NCBI RefSeq assembly: GCF_016916835.1
Contig: NZ_JAFFIX010000012.1
Span: forward strand, 1-64,000
Source: Actinacidiphila bryophytorum
Lineage (GTDB): Bacteria; Actinomycetota; Actinomycetes; Streptomycetales; Streptomycetaceae
Direction of reading: 5' to 3'
DNA: 64,000 nucleotides
Shown: piece by piece, positions 24,291 through 32,989 of the stretch
Layout: each line of letters opens with the position of its first letter
Numbering within the stretch: position 1 is the first letter of the stretch
Notes under the pieces: generated by a model
What the model saw: the letters and a program-made list of their open reading frames with translations, nothing else
Database searches by the model: none
Told to the model about the DNA's origin: nothing
Translations under genes and position numbers: made by a program

Positions 24291-24319
24291 CTTCTGACAA
24301 CTCATCACTTCTGACAACT
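24291..24319. promoter_or_regulatory. Direct repeat upstream of the MFS transporter gene
   Basis: CTTCTGACAACT occurs at 24291-24302 and again at 24308-24319, a 17-nt period, ending 28 nt before the transporter ATG. Direct repeats with this spacing can bind a response regulator or act as tandem activator sites. No regulator gene is adjacent. Confidence 0.5.
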
Positions 24320-24347
24320 TCATACCCGCGACCGCAGAGGAACGCGC

Positions 24348-25772
24348 ATGACTTCGACCACGTCCGGCACCTCGGCAGCGGGCACCACAGGGCACTTAGC
24401 CCACGCCCCCGGCATCGTCCTGGCCATCATCGTCTCCTGTCAGATGATGGTCGTCGTCGACACCACCGCGATGACCGTGGCACTCCCGCAGATCCAGTCC
24501 GACCTGGGCTTCTCTGCCACCGGCCTGTCCTGGGTGCTCAACGCGTACGTGCTCGCCTACGGCGGTCTGCTGCTGCTCGGCGGGCGCACCGGTGACATCT
24601 TCGGGCGCCGCAACACCTTCATGGCCGGTGTGCTGCTGTTCACGGTGTGCTCGCTGCTCGGCGGATTCGCGGTGGACGACTGGCAGTTGCTTGCGGCCCG
24701 GGCGGCCCAGGGCGTCGGGGCGGCCTTCGCCGCGCCGGGTGCGATGTCGCTGCTCGTGACCAACTTCGCCGAGGGCACCGCACGCAACAAGGCGCTGGCG
24801 GTCTACTCCACGCTGGCCGGTCTCGGCATGGCCCTCGGGATGATCCTCAGCGGCATCTTCACCGAGTGGGCGTCCTGGCGCTGGGTCCTCTTCGTCAACG
24901 TGCCGATCGGCCTGACCGCGGTGGTCCTCACCCCGAAGTACATCGCGGCGCCCGAGAAGCGCCCGGGCCGCGTGGACACCATCGGCGCCTTCACCGCCAC
25001 GGCCGGGGTGACCGCGCTGGTGTACGGGCTCATCCGCGGCGAGTCGGCGGGATGGACCGACGGTGTGGCCGTCGGATCGCTCGCCGGTGCGGTGCTGCTG
25101 CTCAGCCTGTTCCTCTTCACGCAATTCCGGGTCGCCAATCCCATCATGCCGATGCGGTTGTTCGCCGACCCGGTCCGCAGCGCCGGATACGCGGCGATGC
25201 TCCTTGTGCTCGCCTGCAATTTCAGCGTCTTCTATTTCACCCCGCAGTTCCTGCAGGAGGTGCTGGGATTCAGCGCGCTGCGGGCCGGGCTCGGATTCCT
25301 GCCGATGGGCGCGGCCATGTTCGCGATGTCGCGCACCACACCGCGACTGCTGCCCAGGTTCGGGCCGCGGCGGCTGATCATCAGCGGGATCGCACTGATC
25401 CTGGCGGGTGTGGCCTGGCTTGCGCAGCTGGGCGCGGGCACCTCCTACGCGACCGGCCCGCTCTTCCCGCTGATCCTGGTCGGTGTCGGGATCGGGACCT
25501 TCCTGATGCCGCTGACCGCGCTGATCCTGGGCGGCGTCGAGCCGCGCGACTCCGGTATCGCCTCGGGCATCCTGCAGACGATGCAGCAGATCGGCGGCGC
25601 CCTGGGCCTGGCCGTGCTGGTGACCGTGTACGACGCGGGCGCGGGCGGCGCCCCGGCGGGGCGGGCCGCCATGGCCGACGGCATCGGCGACGCACTGCTG
25701 GTCGGCACCGGCTTCGTCGTGGTCGCGCTGGTCCTGGCGGTGGCCGCGATCAAGTCCAAGCCACGCGGGTAG
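24348..25772 (+). CDS. MFS exporter, DHA2-type (14 TM)
   Basis: A 474-residue proton-driven exporter with about 14 transmembrane segments. Motif A is GGRTGDIFGRRNTF, motif D1 is VDTTAMTVALPQIQ, motif B is LAARAAQGVGAAFAAPGA and motif C is LAGLGMALGMILSG, all as in the drug:H+ antiporter-2 family. AGAGGAA precedes ATG 24348. Leu17 is encoded by TTA (24396-24398), a codon read by the developmentally controlled bldA tRNA. The next gene, the terpene synthase-P450 fusion, has the same feature, which supports a role as exporter of that cluster's product. Confidence 0.87.
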   Translation: MTSTTSGTSAAGTTGHLAHAPGIVLAIIVSCQMMVVVDTTAMTVALPQIQSDLGFSATGLSWVLNAYVLAYGGLLLLGGRTGDIFGRRNTFMAGVLLFTVCSLLGGFAVDDWQLLAARAAQGVGAAFAAPGAMSLLVTNFAEGTARNKALAVYSTLAGLGMALGMILSGIFTEWASWRWVLFVNVPIGLTAVVLTPKYIAAPEKRPGRVDTIGAFTATAGVTALVYGLIRGESAGWTDGVAVGSLAGAVLLLSLFLFTQFRVANPIMPMRLFADPVRSAGYAAMLLVLACNFSVFYFTPQFLQEVLGFSALRAGLGFLPMGAAMFAMSRTTPRLLPRFGPRRLIISGIALILAGVAWLAQLGAGTSYATGPLFPLILVGVGIGTFLMPLTALILGGVEPRDSGIASGILQTMQQIGGALGLAVLVTVYDAGAGGAPAGRAAMADGIGDALLVGTGFVVVALVLAVAAIKSKPRG

Positions 25773-26110
25773 GACTGCACCGCCCGCGCACCGCGGTTCC
25801 GCTGGCCGAAAAGCGCTGCCGCCGCGGACCCCCTCCGACGCCCGGCACGGCGGCTGCCAAGCCGGTTCCAAGTCCACGTTAAGTGCACATTCCCGGTGGA
25901 TAAAAATGGGCGCCCGCTGGTTTATCGATCTCCCGGCACGGAAAAAAATGCGCCCTGCAATCAACGAAAGACGAAACGGAATATTCGCGCCTCATTTTGC
26001 CGAAAAATGCCGCCCTGTTTTTGGCCAAACGATACCAGCCATGTTGACCTTCCTCGCGCCGACGTCGGATGATTCGATCGAATCGGCAGCGTAAAAGTAA
26101 AGGTTAGGTC
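25773..26110. other. Gene-free AT-rich region before the terpene cluster
   Basis: 338 nt without a convincing gene. From about 25870 the composition turns AT-rich (runs such as GGAAAAAAATG and CCTGTTTTTGG), unlike the surroundings. It probably holds the promoter and a long leader for the terpene synthase-P450 gene. AAGGTTAGG just before ATG 26111 is the likely ribosome site. A 62-codon frame at 25906-26094 lacks the usual codon bias and is not called. Confidence 0.5.
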
Positions 26111-28789
26111 ATGTCGCAAATTTTCGAGGCAATATCGCCCGAATTATCCACCGCACCGGTGCGCGAAGTCTTCTACCCGGAACTGCCCCGGCTGCTCCCC
26201 TACGCCTACCATCCCAGAGCCGCACAAATCGAGATTGCGTCGAACGGCTGGATCCGCCGGCAGCTCGGCGCATGCTTCGCGAGCGAGGCGGAGCTGCTCT
26301 TCTTCCTGCGGCAGCGCAACGGCATCTACGGCCCGCTGACCGTGCCGGAGGCCGACGCCCAGCGGGCGCTCGACATCGCCGACTGGTACCAGTACGTCAC
26401 GGTCATCGACAGCTCGGTGTCCGACCGCTCCGGGCTGGGCGCCGACGACGGGGCGGCCCGGCGGGTCTTCGCCGACATCGTCGCCGACTTCACCGCGGAC
26501 GGCGGCGCGGCCGAGGCCGCGGCGGGCCGCGTGACGGACACCGCGGCGGACGCCGGCGCACGCAGCGCGACCGAGGCAGCGTACGGCAACGCGGCCAAGG
26601 ACCTCTGGCGGCGCATCAGCCCCGGCCTGTCCCCCGCCCAGAAGCGGCGCTTCGGTGCGAGCCTGGCGGCCTTCCTGCGCGGCTGCGCCAGCGAGATCAG
26701 GGCCAAACTGACCGACGACGTACCGGACTTCGAGACGTGCATCCAGGTGCGGCTGGACAGTTTCGGCTGCGACTTCATCGAACTGATGACCGAGTACGGC
26801 GCCGCCGTCGACATGAGCGACGTGCTGCCCGAGCTGGCCGAGGTCCACGACCACTGCCGACGGCAGATGATCATCATCAACGACCTCCTGTCGTGGCGCA
26901 AGGAGCAGGCGCAGGACGACAAGATGACCGTCGTCCGGGTGCTCACCGAGCGCGAGGGCCGCGGCATCCAGGACGCGGTCAACCGGCTGTGCGAGCTGGT
27001 CGAGCACCACGAGCGCACCTACATCGCGCTGCGCGACGAACTGCTCGCCGGGCCGCTGGGCGAGCGCCCCGACGTGGTGGCGTATCTGCGCGCCCTGGAC
27101 CACATGATGGGCGGCAGCCAGGAGTTCGAGTACCTGACGCCCCGCTACTACGGCGACGGCTCGGTGTGGGACGGGTCCACCTCGGGGTGGCTGGACCTCG
27201 ACGCGCCCGTCGTACGCTTCCGGTCCCAGCCGTCCTCCGCGGCGCGCGAGCCCGCGGGCGGCCCGGCGGCCGGGGCGGCGGCCCGCTGCCCGGTGGACCA
27301 CGGCCGCGCCCTCGGCTCCGCGCCCGCCCCGGCTCCGGCAGCCGCGCCCGCCGCCGACCGCTCCCCCGCGACCGCCCCCGCGGCACCGCGCACCAGGCCC
27401 GCCCCCCGCACGTGGCGGGTGGCCGTCGCGAACGGCGCCGTGCCGGTCCTCGGGCACGCGCTGCACCTGTGGCGCAGGCCGCTGGAGTTCCTCGCCGGGC
27501 TGCCCGGGCAGGGCGACCTGGTCGAGATCCGGCTCGGCCCGAAGAAGGCCTACCTCGCCTGCCACCCGGACCTGGTCATGCAGGTGCTGCTGGAGGCGCG
27601 CACCTTCGACAAGGGCGGGCCGCTGTTCGAGAAGGCGCGGCTGCTGGTCGGCAACGGCCTGGTCAGCTCCGAGTGGGAGGACCACCGCACCCAGCGCAGG
27701 ATGCTGCAGCCCGCCTTCCACCCCTCGCGGATGCCCGGCTACGTCTCGCTGATGCGCGAGGAGGTCGAAGGGGTGCTCGCCGACTGGCAGGAGGGCAGGG
27801 CCTTCGATGTCAGCGACGCCATGCACGCGCTGACGCTGCGCATCACCGCCCGCACCATGTTCTCCACCAGCGTCGGCGAGCGGGCCATCCCGGAAGTGGC
27901 GTACTGCATGCCGCTGATCATGCGCGGGGTCTACCAGCGGATGGTCGCACCGACCGGCTGGCAGGAGCGGATGCCGACACCCGGCAACCGCAGGTTCGAC
28001 GCGCTGCGTGCCCGTATGCACGCGGTCATCGGCGAGACCATCGAGGACCAGCGCAGGGCCGGCACCGACCGGGGCGACCTGCTGTCCATCCTGGTCAACG
28101 CGCGTGACGAGGACACCGGCGCAGGGCTGACCGACGCGGAGATCTACGACCAGGTCATGACGCTGCTGATCGGCGGCACCGAGACCACGGGCAACACCAT
28201 GGCGTGGGTCTTCCACGTGCTCGCCGAACACCCGGAGATCGAGCGGCGGCTGCACGCCGAGCTGGACGAGGTGCTGCCCGACGGCCGCGCACCGGAGTTC
28301 GCGGACCTGCCGCGGCTGGACTACACCTGGCGGGTCCTGAACGAGACGCTGCGGATGTACCCGCCGGCCTGGCTGCTCACCCGCACCACCACCAAGCGCA
28401 CCGAGCTGGCCGGCAAGGTGCTCGAACCCGGCACCATCGTCATGTACAGCCCCTACGCGCTCGGCCGGCAGGCCGCGCACTTCGAGAACCCCGAGCGCTT
28501 CGACCCGGACCGCTGGCTGCCCGACCGGTCCGCCGGCGTGCCGCGCGGCGCGATGGTGCCCTTCAGCGCGGGCAACCGCAAGTGCATCGGCGACGCCTTC
28601 GGGCAGGCCGAGACCACGCTGACGCTCGCCACCATCGCCACCCGCTGGCAGCTGCGGCCCGCGCCCGGCGCCAAGCCCAACGTGGCCGTGCCCAAGGCCT
28701 CGCTGGGGACGGGCCCGCTGGACATGATCCCGACACCGCGCCGCCGGCGCGTACGAACGGGCAGCCCCACGCCCTCCGAGATCAGCTGA
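26111..28789 (+). CDS. Terpene synthase - cytochrome P450 fusion
   Basis: An 892-residue fusion. Residues 1-365 form a class I terpene synthase. The NSE triad is canonical (NDLLSWRKE, N257/S261/E265), the sensor Arg is in VRLDSFG (R214) and the C-terminal RY pair is R345-Y346. The first Asp-rich motif is degenerate, VIDSSVSD (D100, D105) instead of DDxxD. A Pro/Ala linker (371-432) joins it to a complete P450 with GGTETT in the I helix (688-693), ETLR (745-748) and the heme loop PFSAGNRKCIGDAFG (Cys825). Leu12 is a TTA codon. The enzyme presumably cyclises a prenyl diphosphate made by the adjacent synthase and oxidises the product in one polypeptide. The product is unknown. Confidence 0.9.
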   Translation: MSQIFEAISPELSTAPVREVFYPELPRLLPYAYHPRAAQIEIASNGWIRRQLGACFASEAELLFFLRQRNGIYGPLTVPEADAQRALDIADWYQYVTVIDSSVSDRSGLGADDGAARRVFADIVADFTADGGAAEAAAGRVTDTAADAGARSATEAAYGNAAKDLWRRISPGLSPAQKRRFGASLAAFLRGCASEIRAKLTDDVPDFETCIQVRLDSFGCDFIELMTEYGAAVDMSDVLPELAEVHDHCRRQMIIINDLLSWRKEQAQDDKMTVVRVLTEREGRGIQDAVNRLCELVEHHERTYIALRDELLAGPLGERPDVVAYLRALDHMMGGSQEFEYLTPRYYGDGSVWDGSTSGWLDLDAPVVRFRSQPSSAAREPAGGPAAGAAARCPVDHGRALGSAPAPAPAAAPAADRSPATAPAAPRTRPAPRTWRVAVANGAVPVLGHALHLWRRPLEFLAGLPGQGDLVEIRLGPKKAYLACHPDLVMQVLLEARTFDKGGPLFEKARLLVGNGLVSSEWEDHRTQRRMLQPAFHPSRMPGYVSLMREEVEGVLADWQEGRAFDVSDAMHALTLRITARTMFSTSVGERAIPEVAYCMPLIMRGVYQRMVAPTGWQERMPTPGNRRFDALRARMHAVIGETIEDQRRAGTDRGDLLSILVNARDEDTGAGLTDAEIYDQVMTLLIGGTETTGNTMAWVFHVLAEHPEIERRLHAELDEVLPDGRAPEFADLPRLDYTWRVLNETLRMYPPAWLLTRTTTKRTELAGKVLEPGTIVMYSPYALGRQAAHFENPERFDPDRWLPDRSAGVPRGAMVPFSAGNRKCIGDAFGQAETTLTLATIATRWQLRPAPGAKPNVAVPKASLGTGPLDMIPTPRRRRVRTGSPTPSEIS

Positions 28790-28805
28790 GACGGGGTCGT
28801 ACACC

Positions 28806-29867
28806 ATGACGAATCGGACGCGTCTCGGTCAGCCGACGGCCCCGAGCGCGCAGGAGTCCCTGGAGCGCTGCGGCCGGATGGTGCTGCCCGCGCTGCGCGA
28901 CACGGTCGACCGGCTTCCCCCGGGGGTGCGGCACATGGCCTCCTTCGCCTTCGGCTGGAGCGACTCCGCCGGTGCCGCACGCGGCGGCGGCCGGGGCAAG
29001 GGGCTGCGGCCCGCGCTGACGATGCTGTCGGCCGAGGCCGTCGGCGGGTCGGCGCAGGACGCCGTGGCGGGTGCCGTCGCGGTGGAGCTGGTGCACGCCT
29101 TCTCCCTCATCCACGACGACATCATGGACGGCGACGAGCTGCGGCGGCACCAGGAGACGCTGTGGAAGGCCTTCGGCGTCGGCCCCGCCATGCTCGCGGG
29201 CGACGCGCTGCTCTCGCTCGCCTTCGCCACCGTCAGCGGGACCGCAGCGGCCGAGGCGGCCGCCATGCTGTCCACGACGCTCATCGAACTGGTCGACGGG
29301 CAGTCCGAGGACATCGCCTTCGAGGACCGCCCGTGGACCGGTGCCGACGCGGTGACCGTCGACCAGTACACGCGGATGGCCGCGAACAAGACGGGCTCGC
29401 TGCTGGCCTGTTCCGCGGGCCTGGGCGCCCTCTTCGGCGGCGGCAGCCCGACCGCGACGGCCGCGCTGGCCACCGCGGGCAGCCGGCTGGGCGCCGGCTT
29501 CCAGGCGATCGACGACCTGCTGGGGATCTGGGGCGACCCGGCGGTGACCGGGAAGCCGGTCTTCAGCGACCTGCGCCGGCGCAAGAAGACGCTGCCGGTG
29601 GTCTTCGCCCTTGGGGTTGACGACGCCGCGCACGCGCCCGCCCTCGCCGAGCTGCTGGAGGCCGACCCGGACGCCTTCGATGTCGACCTGGCCGTACGTC
29701 AGGCGGCCGAGCTGATCGAGCGGGTGGGCGGCAGGTCCTTCACCGAGGGCCGGGCCGAACTGCAGCTGGCCCAGGCCCTGGAGGTCATCGACGACGTCGC
29801 CGTCAACCGCGGCGCGGCAGCGGAACTCACCGAGCTGGCGCGCTTCATCGCCGACCGCTCGCACTGA
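28806..29867 (+). CDS. Polyprenyl (probably geranylgeranyl) diphosphate synthase
   Basis: A 353-residue trans-isoprenyl diphosphate synthase supplying the terpene synthase. The first Asp-rich motif LIHDDIMDGDELRR (D104/D105/D108) is canonical. The second, FQAIDDLLGIWGD, has Gly in place of the last Asp, a form common in actinomycete GGPP synthases. GKGLRP supplies the IPP-binding Lys/Arg. Chain length cannot be fixed by eye, but the residues before the first motif (ELVHAFSLIH) and the cluster context suggest C20. It starts 16 nt after the fusion gene, so one operon. Confidence 0.88.
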   Translation: MTNRTRLGQPTAPSAQESLERCGRMVLPALRDTVDRLPPGVRHMASFAFGWSDSAGAARGGGRGKGLRPALTMLSAEAVGGSAQDAVAGAVAVELVHAFSLIHDDIMDGDELRRHQETLWKAFGVGPAMLAGDALLSLAFATVSGTAAAEAAAMLSTTLIELVDGQSEDIAFEDRPWTGADAVTVDQYTRMAANKTGSLLACSAGLGALFGGGSPTATAALATAGSRLGAGFQAIDDLLGIWGDPAVTGKPVFSDLRRRKKTLPVVFALGVDDAAHAPALAELLEADPDAFDVDLAVRQAAELIERVGGRSFTEGRAELQLAQALEVIDDVAVNRGAAAELTELARFIADRSH

Positions 29868-29893
29868 ACCAGCCCCACACAAGGGAGTTCGGC

Positions 29894-31135
29894 ATGACAG
29901 ACACCGCTCAGGACAGGCCGGTCCACGAGATCTTCGACCCGGGCTCTGCCGATTACCGCAAGTGCCCCTACGACGCCTACGCGACCGGCCGCACCAGCAT
30001 TCCGGTCGCGCACCACGAGAAGTTCGACGAGTGGATCGTCACCGGCCGCGAGGAGCTGGACGCGGTCCTGCGCGACCCGGGCTTCACCAGCCGCTACAAC
30101 CTCGAAGGCTCCTACCCCTTCACCCCGGAGAGCCGCGAGGTCCTGGACGGCACCCTCTTCTTCCAGAACGCCATCTACAACGTCGAAGGCCCCGCCCACA
30201 CCCGCTTCCGCACGCTGATCAGCGAGTACTTCACCCCGCGCAGCCTGCGCCGGCTCACGCCCGGCATCGAGCGGATCTCCCGGACCCTGATCGCGGACTT
30301 CGCGGCGGCGGGCCGGGGCGACCTGCTCAAGCAGGTGGCCTACCCGCTGCCGTACACGGTGATCTGCGAGCTGATCGGGATACCCGAGCAGGACCGCGAG
30401 ACCGTCAAGGCGTGGAACGACATGTGGCTGGCCCTGCAGGTCGTACCGCTGCCGCCCGAGCAGCAGTTGCAGGCCGCGAAGACCGTGCCCGTCTACGAGG
30501 CCTACCTGCGGGACCTGCTGCACCGGCGCGGCGAGCAGCCCACCGACGACCTGGCCGGCGGCCTGGCACGGGCCGCACGCGCCGAGGACCCGGTGTGCAG
30601 CGAGGACCAGGCCGTGGTGGCGCTGCGGTTCATGATCGCGGCAGGCCACGAGACCACGACCAACCTGATCGCCAACACCGTCCACCAGCTGCTGCAGCAG
30701 CCGGAGCTGTGGCAGGCGGTGGTCGCCGACCGCACCCTGGCCGGGGCGGCCGTCGAGGAGACGCTGCGGTACGACTCCTCCGTGCAGGGCGCGCTGCGGG
30801 TCGCCACCGAGGACACCAGAGTCGGCGCCACCGAGCTGTCCGCGGGAGCCCGGCTGCGGGTGATGTTCGCGGCGGTCGGCCGCGACCCCGGCTGGGTCGA
30901 GGACGCCGACACCTTCCGGCTGGACCGGCAGGGGCCGCCCCAGCACCTGGGGTTCGGCGTCGGCGTCCACTTCTGCGCCGGTGCCGCGCTGGCACGCCTG
31001 GAGACCCGGATCGCCGTGGAGACCCTCGCGGAGCTGATCCCCGACCTGGCGCTGCCCGAGGACTTCGAAGCGCAGTACCTGCCGGGCGGCTTCATCTTCC
31101 ACGCGCTGACCGAACTGCCCCTGGTACGCGCCTGA
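29894..31135 (+). CDS. Cytochrome P450
   Basis: A 413-residue soluble bacterial P450, distinct from the fused one. The I helix has IAAGHETTTNL, the K helix EETLR, and the heme loop LGFGVGVHFCAGAALAR with the thiolate Cys. AAGGGAG precedes ATG 29894, 26 nt after the prenyl synthase stop, so it is the last gene of the terpene operon. A strong hairpin follows. It should carry out a second oxidation of the cyclised terpene. No ferredoxin or reductase gene is present locally, so redox partners must come from elsewhere. Confidence 0.9.
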   Translation: MTDTAQDRPVHEIFDPGSADYRKCPYDAYATGRTSIPVAHHEKFDEWIVTGREELDAVLRDPGFTSRYNLEGSYPFTPESREVLDGTLFFQNAIYNVEGPAHTRFRTLISEYFTPRSLRRLTPGIERISRTLIADFAAAGRGDLLKQVAYPLPYTVICELIGIPEQDRETVKAWNDMWLALQVVPLPPEQQLQAAKTVPVYEAYLRDLLHRRGEQPTDDLAGGLARAARAEDPVCSEDQAVVALRFMIAAGHETTTNLIANTVHQLLQQPELWQAVVADRTLAGAAVEETLRYDSSVQGALRVATEDTRVGATELSAGARLRVMFAAVGRDPGWVEDADTFRLDRQGPPQHLGFGVGVHFCAGAALARLETRIAVETLAELIPDLALPEDFEAQYLPGGFIFHALTELPLVRA

Positions 31136-31157
31136 CCCGGCCCGCGGACGACGGTTG

Positions 31158-31192
31158 ACGGCCCGGTACGCAGCGGGTGCGTACCGGGCCGT
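31158..31192 (+). terminator. Terminator of the terpene operon
   Basis: A perfect 15-bp stem: ACGGCCCGGTACGCA (31158-31172) with TGCGTACCGGGCCGT (31178-31192), loop GCGGG, 22 nt after the P450 stop. Confidence 0.85.
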
Positions 31193-31332
31193 CCGCCGCC
31201 CGGGCCGAGGCAGCCGACACGGCACCGCGGTGCGTACGCCCTTCCGGACGCACCGTATGTCACAGTTCCGGCAGCGGGGCCCTCCCGGTGGGAGAGGCCC
31301 CGGCAGCGGGCCGTGAACGAGAGGCGGAGGGC

Positions 31333-32010
31333 ATGAACCTCACCGTTGTGGCCGCGACGGGCGGCGTCGGCAGGCACCTGCTCGGGCAGGCGCTCTCGGC
31401 CGGGCACCAGGTGACCGCCGTGGTCCGCGACCCGGCCAAGCTCGGCGAGCGGGCAGGACCCAAAGTGCGGGTCGTCACCGCGGACCTGTCCGCACCCGAC
31501 CCGGAGGCGCTGCGGAGCGCCGTCGACGGCGCCGACGCCGTACTGTCCGGCTTCGGCCCGCACGGGCAGGCCGACGCCGGGCACACCGCTTCTGGGACGC
31601 AGGCAGTCGTCGAGGCGATGCGCGCGACAGGGGTGCGGCGGATCGTCGCGGTCAGCGCGGCGCCCGTCTCGACGCTCCCCTCCCCCGGCCGGCCGCACCC
31701 GCCGCGGCACGACCCCGGCGACACCCTGGCGATGCGCTACGTCGCCGCGCCGCTGGGCCGGCTCTTCCTGGGCAAGGTCTTCGCGGACCTCGCGGCCATG
31801 GAGGACGTGCTGCGCGCCGGCGGGCTGGACTGGACGGTGGTCCGGCCGCCCCGGCTCACCGGCAAGCCGCTGACCGCGACCTACCGCACGGCGGTCGACC
31901 GCAACCTCAGGGGCGGCACCAGCGTGCCGCGCGCCGACGTCGCCCACCTCATGCTGCACTGCGTGCAGGACCAGGCGACCGTCGGGCACGCCCTGGGCAT
32001 CGCCACCTGA
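31333..32010 (+). CDS. NAD(P)-binding NmrA/SDR-a5-like oxidoreductase
   Basis: A 225-residue atypical SDR. MNLTVVAATGGVGRHLLGQA gives the GxxGxxG-type cofactor loop (AATGGVG), and VTAVVRDPAKL follows as in NmrA-like and biliverdin/flavin reductase-like proteins. WTVVRPPRLTG and DVAHLML are family motifs near the C-terminus. No YxxxK catalytic pair is obvious, typical for this group. GGCGGAGGG precedes ATG 31333. The terminator before it separates it from the terpene operon, so a role there is unlikely. Confidence 0.82.
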   Translation: MNLTVVAATGGVGRHLLGQALSAGHQVTAVVRDPAKLGERAGPKVRVVTADLSAPDPEALRSAVDGADAVLSGFGPHGQADAGHTASGTQAVVEAMRATGVRRIVAVSAAPVSTLPSPGRPHPPRHDPGDTLAMRYVAAPLGRLFLGKVFADLAAMEDVLRAGGLDWTVVRPPRLTGKPLTATYRTAVDRNLRGGTSVPRADVAHLMLHCVQDQATVGHALGIAT

Positions 32011-32024
32011 CCCGCGGGTCAGTG
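32002..32024. terminator. Bidirectional hairpin between convergent genes
   Basis: TGACCCGCGGGTCA is a perfect 14-nt palindrome flanked by CCAC and GTGG, lying across the stop codon of the upstream gene and ending the convergent small gene. Confidence 0.55.
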
Positions 32025-32249
32025 GTGGGCGTGGCGCCAGGCCTTGACGGCGTCGGCCGACACGACGAAGAAGAGCACCGCGCACACCGTGGCGACGATC
32101 AGCAGCGCGGCCCTGCCATCCGGTCCCGAGTTCACCGCCCACCAGCACAGCAGGCCGGCGATGGCCAGCAGGACCGGCGCGGAGATCGCCGACACCAGAA
32201 GACGCAGGTCGTGGCCCGGGCCCGGGCGGTGGTTACCGACTGTGGTCAC
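32019..32249 (-). CDS. Small two-helix membrane protein
   Basis: A 76-residue protein with two hydrophobic segments (LLVSAISAPVLLAIAGLLCW and ALLIVATVCAVLFFVVSADA) and a short basic C-terminus. AAGGAGG lies 5 nt before GTG 32249, which supports a real gene. I do not recognise the family; function unknown. It is convergent with the NmrA-like gene and divergent from popR. Confidence 0.65.
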   Translation of the reverse strand: MTTVGNHRPGPGHDLRLLVSAISAPVLLAIAGLLCWWAVNSGPDGRAALLIVATVCAVLFFVVSADAVKAWRHAHH

Positions 32250-32434
32250 GGCGGCCTCCTTCGCTCATGGCGCGGAAACGGTCGGGACCGGCGCCATGAG
32301 TGTCGGATAACCCGTACAGAGCGCCGCAAACCGCCCCTGGCTGCGGCCGCCGACCCGCAGCCGGGCGGCGGCGCTTCACCCAGGGCAGAACGCCGCTCCC
32401 TTCCGCCGGGGCCGCGGGTCCCTAGGCTGAAGAG

Positions 32435-32899
32435 GTGAGCACTCATGCGCCGAACGAAGCCCGCGTCATCCCGCTGCGCCGCCCGCAGGCCGCGCCGCAG
32501 ACCTCGCAGCCGGGAGCCGGCCGCGTGACCCCGGCGGCGGCGCCGGGTCCCGTGACCGGTCCCCTCCCGGTCCGGCAGGCGCCCGCGCCCAGGGAGCCGC
32601 TGTGGCGGGACCTGGTGGGCGACGCGCTGCGGCGCGAGCGGCTCGCGCAGGAGCGCACCCTCAAGGACGTCGCCGAGCAGGCACGCATCTCGGTGCCGTA
32701 CCTGTCGGAGCTGGAGCGCGGGCGCAAGGAGGGCTCGTCCGAGGTGATCGCGGCGGCCGCCCACGCCCTAGGCCTCGGCCTCGCCGACCTGCTCTCGCTC
32801 GCCCAGGACGAGCTGGCCAGGCACGCCCGCAGCCGGGTGGCACGCGGCCGTACGTCCTCGCCCTCCGCGCACCACAACGGGCTGTGCCTGGTCGCCTGA
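32435..32899 (+). CDS. popR: PopR/ClgR-type XRE regulator of clpP genes
   Basis: A 154-residue regulator. A Pro-rich N-terminal 50 residues precede a Cro/XRE HTH (ALRRERLAQERTLKDVAEQA ... ISVPYLSELERGRKEGSSE), the form seen in ClgR and PopR. The C-terminus ends GLCLVA. In S. lividans PopR the final alanines act as a degradation signal for ClpP1P2, and the LVA end here would fit that. It sits beside a clpP pair, as popR does beside clpP3-clpP4. TAGGCT at 32423-32428 lies 6 nt before GTG 32435 with no strong SD, so the message may be leaderless. Expected role: activator of the neighbouring clpP operon via 34309-34325. Confidence 0.75.
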   Translation: MSTHAPNEARVIPLRRPQAAPQTSQPGAGRVTPAAAPGPVTGPLPVRQAPAPREPLWRDLVGDALRRERLAQERTLKDVAEQARISVPYLSELERGRKEGSSEVIAAAAHALGLGLADLLSLAQDELARHARSRVARGRTSSPSAHHNGLCLVA

Positions 32900-32938
32900 C
32901 CCGACCTGACCTGACCTGCCCCGACCTGCCCCGACCCG

Positions 32939-32973
32939 GACCCGCCGCCCGCATCAGACGCGGGCGGCGGGTC
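32939..32973. terminator. Bidirectional terminator between popR and clpP
   Basis: A perfect 14-bp stem: GACCCGCCGCCCGC (32939-32952) with GCGGGCGGCGGGTC (32960-32973), loop ATCAGAC, between convergent genes. Upstream, ACCTG/ACCCCG pentamer-like repeats run 32902-32937. Confidence 0.8.
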
Positions 32974-32989
32974 GCGGGTCCTGCGGCCG

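Noticed and set aside
25906-26094. 62-codon frame before the terpene fusion
   Set aside because: AT-rich, codon use unlike neighbours, no SD and no recognisable motif; treated as leader/promoter sequence.
26111-28789. Geosmin/2-methylisoborneol synthase
   Set aside because: The second domain is a P450, not a second cyclase, and a dedicated prenyl diphosphate synthase and second P450 are present; no methyltransferase neighbour as in 2-MIB loci.
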